Part shown: in pieces, positions 1-8,289 of the stretch
Position numbering within the stretch: position 1 is the stretch's first letter
How the letters are laid out: each line of letters opens with the position of its first letter
Position numbers and translations under genes: made by a program
NCBI GenBank assembly: GCA_028293625.1
Contig: JAQGOL010000028.1
Location: forward strand, 1 to 64,000
Length of the DNA: 64,000 bases
From: Chthoniobacteraceae bacterium
GTDB lineage: Bacteria > Verrucomicrobiota > Verrucomicrobiia > Chthoniobacterales > Chthoniobacteraceae
Direction of reading: 5' to 3'
The notes under the pieces: generated by a model
Told to the model about the DNA's origin: nothing
The model's database searches: none
What the model saw: the letters and a program-made list of their open reading frames with translations, nothing else

Positions 1-2
1 CG

Positions 3-491
3 ATCCGGGCCGGAATAGTAAAGGATCCAAAGGAGTATCGCTGGTGCGGTTACGCGCAGGCGGTGCAGGGCCGCAAGCGTGCCCGGGAAGGATTGCGCAT
101 CGCCATCCAGGCGCGTTTTGGTCAGGAAGTTCCCATGTGGAAAGTGATGGCTTTTTATCGGAAGTATCTTTTTGAAGAAGGCGTGGAGCGGTTGGCCGGG
201 GAGGATGGCACGTCAGCGCGCCGTGGCTTTAGCGAAGCGGCGGTGGAAGAAGTCCTTAAAGCGGGAGGCAAGCTTGGACTGTACGATGCGTTGCGATGCC
301 GGGTGCGCTATTTTTGTGACGGGATGGTTTTGGGCAGCAAAGCGTTTGTGGAGGAATTCTTCAGATCCAACCGCGCTCGATTTAGTGTGCGGCGTGAGAG
401 CGGAGCGCGGCCCCTGAAGAGGCTTGATATGCCCGGCCTTTATACGGTCCGCGATTTGCGAAGCGGCGTAATCACGCCCTCCAAAGCCTGA
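3..491 (+). CDS. RAYT/Y1-type transposase, 3' fragment (5' end outside window)
   Basis: The reading frame is open from base 3 and continues to a TGA at 489-491, so this is the C-terminal part of a gene that starts before the window. The first residues (IRAGIVKDPKEYRWCGYAQA) match the conserved 'NPVRAGLV.DP..Y.WSSY' segment that follows the catalytic region in REP-associated tyrosine transposases, which act on single-stranded hairpin DNA. The tail has the LYTVRDLR-type ending common in Verrucomicrobiota members. The catalytic HUH and Tyr motifs would lie upstream and cannot be seen. An internal GTG at 63 is an unlikely start. Family assignment is from motif recognition only. Confidence 0.72.
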   Translation: MRAGIVKDPKEYRWCGYAQAVQGRKRAREGLRIAIQARFGQEVPMWKVMAFYRKYLFEEGVERLAGEDGTSARRGFSEAAVEEVLKAGGKLGLYDALRCRVRYFCDGMVLGSKAFVEEFFRSNRARFSVRRESGARPLKRLDMPGLYTVRDLRSGVITPSKA

Positions 492-922
492 TGCCAAGGG
501 GTGCCGCCAAGCGTTTCCAGCGGGTGGCCGGTTTCGTGATCGGCAAGCGGAATTGACTTGTTAAGTTCCCCTCGTGCACCGGTCCCGCCAGACAACCGCC
601 CTTATTTCATGGGCGGCGTTTTTCTTGAGTAACCTTTCATTGTGGATTGGAACATTGGCAGGGCGCTGCGGGGATGTCTTTAGAGCAGAGTTACTGCACG
701 ACAATGGCAAATCTGCCGAGGATAGAACGGCTTCATTCGCGGCCACGCTCAGCAGATCAAACTCAGGTAACTACAAACTGTCCGGCTGGGGCGTTATTAC
801 AATAAGGTCCCTGTGCCTGTCGTCCTTCCCCATTTCCGAGACCTAACTTTTTCGACACCGTTCGCTGCGCATCAGAGAGACATGGCACATTGACTCTTAG
901 CGGTGGCTTCGTAGGCACGGGT
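492..922. other. Intergenic region without recognisable gene
   Basis: About 430 bases separate the transposase fragment from the UbiA-like gene on the opposite strand. Short open frames exist in several phases but none resembles a protein or has a believable start. The only structure I see is a small hairpin with a T tract at 596-623, listed separately. Confidence 0.5.
596..623 (+). terminator. Possible weak rho-independent terminator
   Basis: A 6-bp perfect stem (CCGCCC at 596-601, GGGCGG at 611-616) with a 9-base loop is followed after CG by five T. It lies about 105 bases downstream of the transposase fragment. The stem is short, so function is uncertain. Confidence 0.35.
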
Positions 923-1813
923 TCAGTAACGCATGGCGACGATGTCAATCACCGCCTTTGCCAGCATAAGGCCATCGATTGCGGCGAGGTAGTACAAGAT
1001 CGTCCTCGTTCGTGTAAGCGAGAAGATGCCAGCCACCAGCAGGAGGAATGGAGTCAATACTAGCACTACACGCGGAATCGTGAGGTGCTGCATGGTGGCA
1101 TACGAGAGAAATGTCGCGATGCCAAGCATCGTGAGCGGAAGCGACACCTGAAACAGCGTGCGTTCGAGTCCGACGAGCGTCACGACTGTCGAAAGGCCGG
1201 TGCGCCGATCGTCCTCTCGATCCTTGATGTCGAAGAGGATCGCCAAGACCGCAATAAACATTAGGCTCTTCACGAATAGTAGACACGAGAACAATGTGAA
1301 TGGTGTGTATTGCCCGTATTGCAAGCGAGCGAACAGAACCGGATAGGCGACCACTACACCCGCCCACACGAAGCCGATGACGAACGGTTTGAGCCAACCA
1401 ATCCGCCGCAGAGTGATGACACGTCCCCCCGGAGACTTGTAGTAGAAGCCGGCGACTCCAGGGACGGCAAGCAGTACGATCCACTCAAGGATGGTCATGC
1501 GTCGAATCGCCGCGTTGTGGCGAATTACCACCCAGACGACCAGAGCCAATAGAGCCAGAAGTCCCCAGCCTTGGAGCTGCTGCACGACATCCAGATGTCG
1601 GCGATACCACACGACGCGAGGATCGGTACTACTGGCAGTCTGACGGGTATACGGGTAGCTGTAGAACACGACGGTGCCAATGAATGACACCACGATGAGC
1701 CATCCGTTGACTGGCAACCCAAGCTGCACTGAAGTTTCGATCACTTGCGCGGCGGCACACACTCCGTAAAAGAGATGGCCGTAGAAACACGCTTCGACAA
1801 CGGCGCGCCACAT
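923..1813 (-). CDS. UbiA-like prenyltransferase family membrane protein, first Asp motif missing
   Basis: A 296-residue polytopic membrane protein with about eight hydrophobic segments. The second Asp-rich motif of the UbiA superfamily is recognisable (DIKDREDDRRTG near residue 195, followed by TVVTLVGLERT). The first motif, normally NDxxDxxxD with a basic R-P-L-x-x-G segment, is absent: the matching stretch after the second membrane segment reads SYPYTRQTASSTDP. Related UbiA-like proteins of unknown function lack this motif, so prenyl transfer is doubtful. The ATG at 1813 gives the whole membrane topology. It sits alone between mobile-element remnants and is not part of the operon that carries the intact UbiA gene at 10823-11728. 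Confidence 0.62.
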   Translation of the reverse strand: MWRAVVEACFYGHLFYGVCAAAQVIETSVQLGLPVNGWLIVVSFIGTVVFYSYPYTRQTASSTDPRVVWYRRHLDVVQQLQGWGLLALLALVVWVVIRHNAAIRRMTILEWIVLLAVPGVAGFYYKSPGGRVITLRRIGWLKPFVIGFVWAGVVVAYPVLFARLQYGQYTPFTLFSCLLFVKSLMFIAVLAILFDIKDREDDRRTGLSTVVTLVGLERTLFQVSLPLTMLGIATFLSYATMQHLTIPRVVLVLTPFLLLVAGIFSLTRTRTILYYLAAIDGLMLAKAVIDIVAMRY

Positions 1814-1918
1814 ACATTCAGAAGCCAGCGTTCAGAAGCAAGCTCCTGGTTAGGTTCAGCAGTACAAGAGAGCACAGAATGAGGAGTTTCATAGGGATGA
1901 AATAGATTTTGGCCGAAC

Positions 1919-2634
1919 TTGAATTATCTGACACGTCGTCATATAAGGCGACTTGTTTCAGAAAGCTGGCGACGGCTGCAAACAGGCAACACTCTGAAGA
2001 TTTTCCGGCTCCAATGGCTGCGAGCTCCGGCCGGCCGGGAAATCACCAACCCCCCCAGGGAGAGACACTCTCTCAAAAGAGCTGCGCAAGTCCCGGCCGC
2101 CAAGGGCCATCGCACCCGGCAGATTGTGCTGGCAACAACCCTCTGTGATCACAAGGCAGTAAGTGCTGATGCCCTCTTTGAACTCTACGCGGCGCTGGCA
2201 GACCGAACTCAACTTCGATGACATTAAGACCGCGCTGGCAATGGATCATCTCCACTGCAAGACTCCATCAATGGTCGCATGCGCCATTCTTATCTTCCAG
2301 TGCGCTTATAACACAATCCGCATCCTCATGCTTGAAGCGGCGATCAGCAACGAAGGTCCTTTGCGAAGACCCTCCTTTAAAGGGGAGCGCCAACGCCTTG
2401 GTTAAGTGGATTGCGCCCATAAGCCAGAAGTCCTCTATCAAGCAGCGCGCTCTCATCCGGGAAACGCTAATTTAAATAGTGGCCGAAGACCTGGTTCCCA
2501 AACGACCCATCCTCCGCCAACCGCGCGCCGTGAAGAAACGGCCCACACCTTATCCACTCCTAACGGCACCAAGAAGAAAGTATAAAGAAATCCCTCATCG
2601 CAATAATTACTCTGCGAAGAAAGTTCTTATCTAA
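1919..2634 (+). pseudogene. IS4-family DDE transposase remnant with frameshifts, 5' truncated
   Basis: Three consecutive frames together rebuild the C-terminal half of an IS4-type transposase. Frame one carries RTRQIVLATTLCDHKAVSAD. The next carries WQTELNFDDIKTALAMDHL, with the Y(2)R(3)E(6)K-region Glu, and continues through HCKTPSMVACAI and the AYNTIRILM helix to LRRPSFKGERQRLG. After a further shift near 2400 comes VKWIAPIS. A last piece from 2479, VAEDLVPKRPILRQPRAVKK, ends at a TAA at 2632-2634 and matches the usual RPxRxEPRAxKRRPKxYPLL tail. At least two frameshifts and a stop (2476-2478) break the gene, and the N-terminal DDE domain is missing. It is inactive. No terminal repeats were located. 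Confidence 0.78.
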
Positions 2635-2785
2635 TTGCTCATTTGTCCCTGTCATCCTTCGTATCAAGCCGGCCTTCCAGGCACTTGGAGTTTTCCGTTT
2701 TCATAGCCCGGGAAAATTGCTCAACCTTTTCCCGCCTTCAAGTGGAACCTGACAGAGTATTATTAATACATTCTCAATTATAGAT

Positions 2786-3220
2786 ATGATCGTGATTTAC
2801 GGAGCCCTATTGACAGGATTAATCGCAACTTATCTCAATCGAAAAGAGCTATTACTAGCATGGAAGAGCTGTAAGTGGCCCTCAATTGAGGGACGCGTTT
2901 CAGCTAAGCGCTTTCGCTATGGCTCATCTTTAGGAATCGCCAGTGATGGAACCTACGAGCCAACTGTCAGGCGGTGGAGAGATGTAGAGGTGTTTTTTTC
3001 TTATCGGATAAATGAGGTAACGTATACGTCATCGATACCAGACTTCTCTGGGTTTGGATGGGGTTATGAAAGATACTATAAGGAGGGAGGGCGTGTTACT
3101 GTATGCTATTACCTGGGATGCCCCAGTATCGCAGTAGCGCATCCCGGGACCCGGTTGTCTGTAATTCGTGGTCCAGTTGTTATCTTGTTAAGTGCATTTA
3201 TAATTCTATATTTCCGATAA
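2786..3220 (+). CDS. DUF3592-like small membrane protein
   Basis: A 144-residue protein with an N-terminal membrane segment (residues 2-18), a soluble middle and a C-terminal membrane segment (about 125-143). The middle follows the DUF3592 pattern: a tryptophan-proline 'W..v.G.V' opening (KWPSIEGRVSAKRF), a strand like EVFFSYRINEVTYTS, a glycine turn, then GGRVTVCYYLGCPSIAVAHPG. The function of that family is unknown. The gene and its 150-base upstream flank (2635-2785) are clearly richer in A+T than the neighbours, which suggests recent acquisition. There is no Shine-Dalgarno sequence before the ATG. TATA-like runs at 2761-2785 may hold the promoter. Confidence 0.6.
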   Translation: MIVIYGALLTGLIATYLNRKELLLAWKSCKWPSIEGRVSAKRFRYGSSLGIASDGTYEPTVRRWRDVEVFFSYRINEVTYTSSIPDFSGFGWGYERYYKEGGRVTVCYYLGCPSIAVAHPGTRLSVIRGPVVILLSAFIILYFR

Positions 3221-3420
3221 TGATAATCAATCAATGGCCGCCAATTCATGCACTTGATAAAAAGCCGATTGAAATGCTCTGCCGATTAGATGTAAATTAT
3301 TTGAAAAGGAAAGAGCTGCGTTTTGAAAGCGCTGATTATTGTCTGTAGGCAACAGAGTAAAAAGTATCGATAATTATGCGAACCATGCACGGTTCTGCGC
3401 ATTCCTGAGACAGACCCTCA

Positions 3421-4986
3421 TTAGCTTAAAGACGCTCTCAATTCCTCATACAGCACTTTTGCGTTATGCCTTTTGTCCACGGGAATCGTTTTGACGAATT
3501 TGATTTCGTCCAGCCCGGCCCATGCAAGTGAATCGATGAGCGCACGCTGCTCGACGGCCGAGAGCGCCGGCGCCGATTCCACGACCAGAATACGCTTTCC
3601 ATTCACGCTCAGTGTGGCACACCGGCGCGGATAGACTGAGCTCTGAGCGGCGCATTCCACCGTAAACGGGTATAGAAGGCCTTTTTTATCTTCGATTTTC
3701 GCGGCGCAGCGGCCAAGCAGCCAGAGGCGTCCCTTTTCATCAAAGCGGCCTGCATCCCCGGTTCGATGCCATGTAACGTCTTCGACGCGGATTTTTGTCT
3801 CTTTATTACCGGTGCCGTTAAGATAACCGCCGAGGACATGCGCACCGGACACAACAATTTCACCCCACTCACCAGTCCTGACGCGAGTGGCATCGAAATC
3901 GGTTTTTGAAAAGGGGCCCAATGGAGTTCCCCATCGATCAGGAACGATTCGCACGGCTATTTCAGATACAGGAGTGCCGGCAAGCAATCCGCTCCCATTC
4001 CCGATGGCGTCTAGTTCATCCGTACCGAGATCCCCCCAGGCAGCGTGTGCGATTGGCTCCGCTTCTGTGGAGCCGAATACAGCGACTACTTCCGCGGCCG
4101 GGGCAAGCGTTTGCAGTTGCCTGAGAAGTGGATGGAAAACAGGAGCGCCGCCGGTGAAGATCTTGGTAAAATACCGAAGTGCGCCGGGTTCGGCGCCTTC
4201 TGCGAGTCGGTGAAGAAACGCGGGGGAGGCGGCAGTCCGGGTAGGTTGATGGCGCGCTATTTGAGCAAAGATCGGTTTGGGGTCGACCGCGCCAGGCCTG
4301 CGCAGATCCGCGTCAGGGATAAGGCTTGTGACGCCGGAGCCGAGGTTAGCCAGGACAAAGATCGGGAGTGTGGTCAGATCGATTTCGCCTGGAAGCAGGG
4401 TGATGTTCTTTTCAAGCACCCGATGTTGGGCAAGTAGAAATTCGTGAGTTCTCAGCGCTGCTTTGGGCATCCCGGTGCTGCCACTGGTAAAAGTCACCAA
4501 TGCGGGCGTGCCGGGATCACATGGGGTAATTGGATCAAACGGGAGTTCCTTGCACGCACTACTCCAGGCGATCGCGCCGGGCAATGACCAGCCGATGACA
4601 TACTTGCGTGGAATCTTTCGGATGGCAGCCGATGTCAGCCTAAGCAAATGTGCTTTGGTGGAGGCGATGAAAGCTTTGGGCGGCACCATTTCACAACAGC
4701 GCTCAAGATGCGCGCGCCCGCTGGATGGATCAAGGAAGGTGGCAACTAGTCCCAGTCGAAATATGGCAAGTAAAGCGACATAGAGTTCAATCGACATCGG
4801 TTGGAAGATCAGCACCGCGTCGCCCATGCGCAGGCCCGAGGCTTTTAACAACTGAGCCGCGCGCGCTGAAGCTTCATCCAATTGCGCGAAGGTGATAATT
4901 TGGTCGCGACCATTTTTAGTTTCGATAATGGCGGGCGCGTCCGGGCGCTCTCTTGCCTGACAAAGAAGAACCTCGGTCACGTTCAT
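3421..4986 (-). CDS. AMP-forming acyl-CoA synthetase/ligase (ANL superfamily)
   Basis: A 521-residue adenylate-forming enzyme expected to activate a carboxylic acid with ATP, then pass it to CoA or another acceptor. Visible motifs are the phosphate loop TFTSGSTGMPKA near residue 167, a VFGSTEAEP segment in place of the usual YGxTE adenine-binding motif, HRTGDAGRFDEKGRLWLLGR (TGD and hinge) and a C-terminal lysine region around VDKRHNAKV. The N-terminus (LLCQARERPDAPAII) is typical. It is the last gene of the seven-gene operon, and its ATG overlaps the stop of the GNAT gene by ATGA (4983-4986), so translation is probably coupled. No acyl carrier protein is adjacent. The natural substrate is unknown; a fatty or isoprenoid acid is a guess from context. 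Confidence 0.85.
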   Translation of the reverse strand: MNVTEVLLCQARERPDAPAIIETKNGRDQIITFAQLDEASARAAQLLKASGLRMGDAVLIFQPMSIELYVALLAIFRLGLVATFLDPSSGRAHLERCCEMVPPKAFIASTKAHLLRLTSAAIRKIPRKYVIGWSLPGAIAWSSACKELPFDPITPCDPGTPALVTFTSGSTGMPKAALRTHEFLLAQHRVLEKNITLLPGEIDLTTLPIFVLANLGSGVTSLIPDADLRRPGAVDPKPIFAQIARHQPTRTAASPAFLHRLAEGAEPGALRYFTKIFTGGAPVFHPLLRQLQTLAPAAEVVAVFGSTEAEPIAHAAWGDLGTDELDAIGNGSGLLAGTPVSEIAVRIVPDRWGTPLGPFSKTDFDATRVRTGEWGEIVVSGAHVLGGYLNGTGNKETKIRVEDVTWHRTGDAGRFDEKGRLWLLGRCAAKIEDKKGLLYPFTVECAAQSSVYPRRCATLSVNGKRILVVESAPALSAVEQRALIDSLAWAGLDEIKFVKTIPVDKRHNAKVLYEELRASLS

Positions 4987-5873
4987 GAGAGCGACTTGGA
5001 AAAGAGTGTGTAGCGGCGCATCGTGGCTGCGTAATGGCCGCTCAGATTGCGGGAATTATTACTTTCATGCATGAGCGCATGGATGGCCCGCGTATAACCG
5101 AGCTGAGAAGCCGATTCCTGCATTTCCGCAAGTAGCAGTGTCCCCAGGCCGGCCATCTGTCGGCCAGGAAGGACGGCCAGCGACTTTGCAATCACGGTTT
5201 TTATCGGGAGCCCTGTTTTGGCTTCGGCGAAATCGGGCACGGCAAAGACAAAGCCAACGCATTTGAGTTGATCAAAAGCGAGCAGAACCAACTCGGGAAC
5301 AATTGCCTGCCGCACTGGCAGGTAAAGTGATTCAAACTCGGCGTAATCAATCGGGCTATAAAGGAAGTTTTTGTGAAAGCTTCCTATTGAGACCTCGTAA
5401 ATGTGGCGGAGTTCGTGCGCAAACTCAGCGAGTCGGATCGGCCGTATAATAATACCCGCCGATGCTATCCGATGACGCACTTTTTCAATGCGCGGATCCA
5501 TGTAGCCAAGATCGGGATTCAAAGCCGATGTATAGTTTGCGAGTGCGGAGAAGCCCGATGCCACAAAGTATCCGGGCCACTCAGGCGGATTGGTTGGCTC
5601 AAGAAAAAAAGGAGGTTCACTGCCGGCATCGGTAACCAGCCGATAGCTCTTCCATGTGCTGCCGTCCATGGGTCCGATGGCAATCGAGCAACCGTGCGCG
5701 GACAAATGGCGGCATGCTTCGCTCAAAAGGATTGAGGCTGATTCCGGATCGGTTGCGTGGAACTTGCCAATCAATCCGACTTGTTCGCCGGGCATGGATG
5801 GAGAGTTTGTCCACCATAGCGAGCAGTGCGCGCCGTTTGTTTCAGTTAGCACCAGATCCGGGGCTGCGCTCAT
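4983..5873 (-). CDS. GNAT-like N-acyltransferase
   Basis: Starting at the ATG at 5873 gives 296 residues. This start forms an ATGA overlap with the upstream kinase-like gene, so I prefer it to the start at 5939, which would add 22 residues inside that gene. The C-terminal half resembles the GNAT fold: a beta-4 like strand ELVLLAFDQLKCVGFVFAVP, a loop LPGRQMAGLGTLLLAEM in the acyl-CoA-binding motif A position, and a final helix-strand segment. The N-terminal half (GLIGKFHATDPESASILLSE, and AIGPMDGSTWKSYR) is like the large N-acyltransferase proteins that sit next to acyl-CoA ligases. The pairing suggests that the ligase activates an acid and this protein transfers the acyl group. The acceptor is unknown. 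Confidence 0.68.
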   Translation of the reverse strand: MSAAPDLVLTETNGAHCSLWWTNSPSMPGEQVGLIGKFHATDPESASILLSEACRHLSAHGCSIAIGPMDGSTWKSYRLVTDAGSEPPFFLEPTNPPEWPGYFVASGFSALANYTSALNPDLGYMDPRIEKVRHRIASAGIIIRPIRLAEFAHELRHIYEVSIGSFHKNFLYSPIDYAEFESLYLPVRQAIVPELVLLAFDQLKCVGFVFAVPDFAEAKTGLPIKTVIAKSLAVLPGRQMAGLGTLLLAEMQESASQLGYTRAIHALMHESNNSRNLSGHYAATMRRYTLFSKSLS

Positions 5874-7165
5874 AGAAGAAAATGGGGAATAAGACCTAAA
5901 GTGGAAACCACCGGGATACAGAGATTTTCGCGCAACCATTGTGCAAGCCCGGGGCTGGTGTCAGTCGTGCAAGGAAGAGAGGCGTTGTGCGCAAGTCCCG
6001 CAACGAGAATGATGATCGGTGCAGCGAGTGCCTCGATCACGGTGCGTGCCGTTATTGTGTCGATTAAGAGATAGGGGATAAAGAGGATCAACCATCCGCC
6101 AATCACACATTCCAATAAGGGGCGCCTTTGGAGGCTCGAGTTTGTGGCGAGCGCCCGCCGGGTAATACAGATTCCAGCCAGTTGGGCGCCAAGGGTAAGA
6201 TAGAAAAGATAGATGAGTTCCGGTCGTTTGAATTCAAGGGAGATCCCAAGCCAGAAAAGGGGTCCCGCCATGACACGGATGACGGTGTGGACGTTGCTTT
6301 CCCTTTTAATCTCGGGATGTAATGGGCTCAGTGACGGAAATGCCGCGAGGCCGATCAAGGGCGCCAGAAGCCATGGCAGGCCGCCCAGAGCCCAGGCAAC
6401 GTAACAAAGCATGCCTGCGCAGAGTGCGGCGCTGCCATTGAGCGTGGACCGGCGCCGTAGTGGAATGAGAAAAGCGGTAAGCAACACCATCACAACAAGG
6501 CGGACTGCCAGTTCAGTGACACTGAGCGTGACATATATCCGCAGCAGCAAATAGCTCGTTAGAGGAATAAAAAGGTTGTCGAGTCCGCCCCAGGCGATTG
6601 CTTCCATCAACATCACCAGAAAGCCGAGCGCGATACTAATCAGCAGGATTTCGGCCCGGCCAATAGTAGTAAAAAGAAGGAGCGGAATATGTGTGCTGAA
6701 AAAAGCGATTAAAAAAAAGGCCAATGAGCCTTCAACCGACTTTTCGCCTTCATTTGTCCGGTACTTGGAGAGCCCGTATCGGAGTCCGATAAGCGCGCAG
6801 ACGGCGTCAGCGAGGGAAAGGATCAGGATAGGGATGCAGAAAAGGAGCTTATCGCCACGGGCAAGCCAAAATACAATGGCCACGGCAATAGGGAAGTAGA
6901 GTTCGCCCAGCGAGAAGCGTTTTACGCCTCCGAGTACGTTTCCAAGTTGCGCTTTGATCGGGCTTAAAAGCCGCACGGCAAGCAAGGCGACAACGGCCAG
7001 AACAGCCAATAAGGTAACAGGCCAGCTTTCCTGGAAGACCCACGGAAACGTGAGCGTGACCAGACCCATGCCAACGTGCATACCTTTGCGCACCAGTTCA
7101 GGGTGCGGCGACATTCGGCGTTGGATCAGAGCCATGCCACCCATCAGGGAGCCAAGGAGAGCCAT
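5870..7165 (-). CDS. Dolichol/phytol kinase-like polytopic membrane protein with C-terminal extension
   Basis: A 431-residue protein that is almost entirely membrane helices. The first half resembles the SEC59/VTE5/DGK1 family of CTP-dependent lipid alcohol kinases, itself related to CDP-diglyceride synthases: HPELVRKGMHVGMGLVTLTF at residue 21 matches the family's 'R.xxH' opening, and LADAVCALIGLRYGLSKY followed by GEKSVEGSLAFF near residue 125-150 is the CTP-binding 'DaxaaxxGxxxGk...gKTxeGs' motif. The remaining 200 residues add about six more helices that I cannot assign. The start at 7165 lies 26 bases after the BtaA-like gene. In context it could phosphorylate a prenol or diacylglycerol. 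The substrate is inferred, not shown. Confidence 0.68.
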   Translation of the reverse strand: MALLGSLMGGMALIQRRMSPHPELVRKGMHVGMGLVTLTFPWVFQESWPVTLLAVLAVVALLAVRLLSPIKAQLGNVLGGVKRFSLGELYFPIAVAIVFWLARGDKLLFCIPILILSLADAVCALIGLRYGLSKYRTNEGEKSVEGSLAFFLIAFFSTHIPLLLFTTIGRAEILLISIALGFLVMLMEAIAWGGLDNLFIPLTSYLLLRIYVTLSVTELAVRLVVMVLLTAFLIPLRRRSTLNGSAALCAGMLCYVAWALGGLPWLLAPLIGLAAFPSLSPLHPEIKRESNVHTVIRVMAGPLFWLGISLEFKRPELIYLFYLTLGAQLAGICITRRALATNSSLQRRPLLECVIGGWLILFIPYLLIDTITARTVIEALAAPIIILVAGLAHNASLPCTTDTSPGLAQWLRENLCIPVVSTLGLIPHFLL

Positions 7166-7191
7166 GACTCCCAGAATGCCGACAGCGGGAT

Positions 7192-8289
7192 TCAGATAAC
7201 CTCCTCCACCACAAACGCGCTGTAGAAAAATGCACGATCCCGGCCGTGCAACTCTTTACCTAGAAGCTCGTGGGAACGCAGTTTTTGGGACATGGATTCA
7301 GGCCGGCGCCGTGGAGCCAGCATGTTCCAATAAGCAAGCCGCGCGCCCGGTTTTGCGGCGGTTACCAGTTTCTCGAGGAAAAGCCGGGAATTTTCCTCCG
7401 ACATGTATTCAAATATATCGCTAAGATTGAAGCGATCGATTGAGTTGGGGCCATTTTCCTCGAGAAGTTGCTCGGCAGGCTGGCAGCGCCATTCAAGGCG
7501 ATCGAGGTTTGCGCGAATAAGATCGAAGTTTTCCGGCCGCAGCGCGCACGGCAACGCTGTCGTGTGGGTGCCTGTTAAAATCCACTGGAGATAGGGATTG
7601 TCAGCAGGGTTCAACTCGGTGAGCGCGTAGCTGGTTCGCGCAAGAATCCGATCACCGACGCTTCCCTCCACATACCGGAAGAAACTCGGATCGCGTCCCA
7701 TGTGGCCCATGACAAAGCGCGAGAAAAAGAGTTTAAAAAGAATCCGCCATCGCCAGGTATCCCAGTTCTCGTCGTAAAAACTTTGGCGTTGAAGCGCGCT
7801 TCCTCCTTTGAGCAGTTGCTCGATTCGGCTTCGAGAATGGATCCAAGGCAGGACTTTTTCGCGGAACAAGGCGAAGTAGCGCTCAAACTTCCCTGCGCTG
7901 CCTATCCCATTTATAATTGCCTGCTGGTTGTGGTCCCAGAAGTCGCGAACGCCGCTGGCTAAAAGGGGGCGGCACTTGAGATAATGGTCGACGCGGTGGC
8001 TACTCTGTTTGGAGCCGATTAATTCAAGCAGTTGTGGATGGCTAAGTGCGCGGTACGCGGCGACCCTTAGTTCAAGACAGGCTAGCTGCGAGGGATTGAG
8101 ATCAATGGCGATGACCCGGGCGGGGGAGCGCGTTAGGAGCGCAAGTGCGTTGTCCCCGGCGGACGCGATGGAAAGGCAGGTGTCGCCGGGTTGGATATCG
8201 AGCGCGTCGAGAAGGATATCGGCATCTTCCCAGACCTGCGCATAACGGATCTGGGTGAAATCGGCGTGGTGTGCAGCTTCGCTATTCAT
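7192..8289 (-). CDS. BtaA-like (DUF3419) S-adenosylmethionine 3-amino-3-carboxypropyl transferase
   Basis: A 365-residue protein of the DUF3419 family, whose characterised member BtaA moves the aminocarboxypropyl group of S-adenosylmethionine to diacylglycerol to give the homoserine lipid precursor of betaine lipids. The N-terminal signature YAQVWEDADILLDALDI is followed by the nucleotide-binding loop LSIASAGDNALALL (residues 39-52) and AIDLNPSQ. The central GKFERYFALFREKVLPWIHS and the late LSDIFEYMSEENSR are also family hallmarks. Its start overlaps the end of the PEP-utilising gene by 8 bases. No BtaB-type N-methyltransferase is in the operon, so the product may stay unmethylated or the acceptor may not be diacylglycerol. 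Confidence 0.8.
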   Translation of the reverse strand: MNSEAAHHADFTQIRYAQVWEDADILLDALDIQPGDTCLSIASAGDNALALLTRSPARVIAIDLNPSQLACLELRVAAYRALSHPQLLELIGSKQSSHRVDHYLKCRPLLASGVRDFWDHNQQAIINGIGSAGKFERYFALFREKVLPWIHSRSRIEQLLKGGSALQRQSFYDENWDTWRWRILFKLFFSRFVMGHMGRDPSFFRYVEGSVGDRILARTSYALTELNPADNPYLQWILTGTHTTALPCALRPENFDLIRANLDRLEWRCQPAEQLLEENGPNSIDRFNLSDIFEYMSEENSRLFLEKLVTAAKPGARLAYWNMLAPRRRPESMSQKLRSHELLGKELHGRDRAFFYSAFVVEEVI

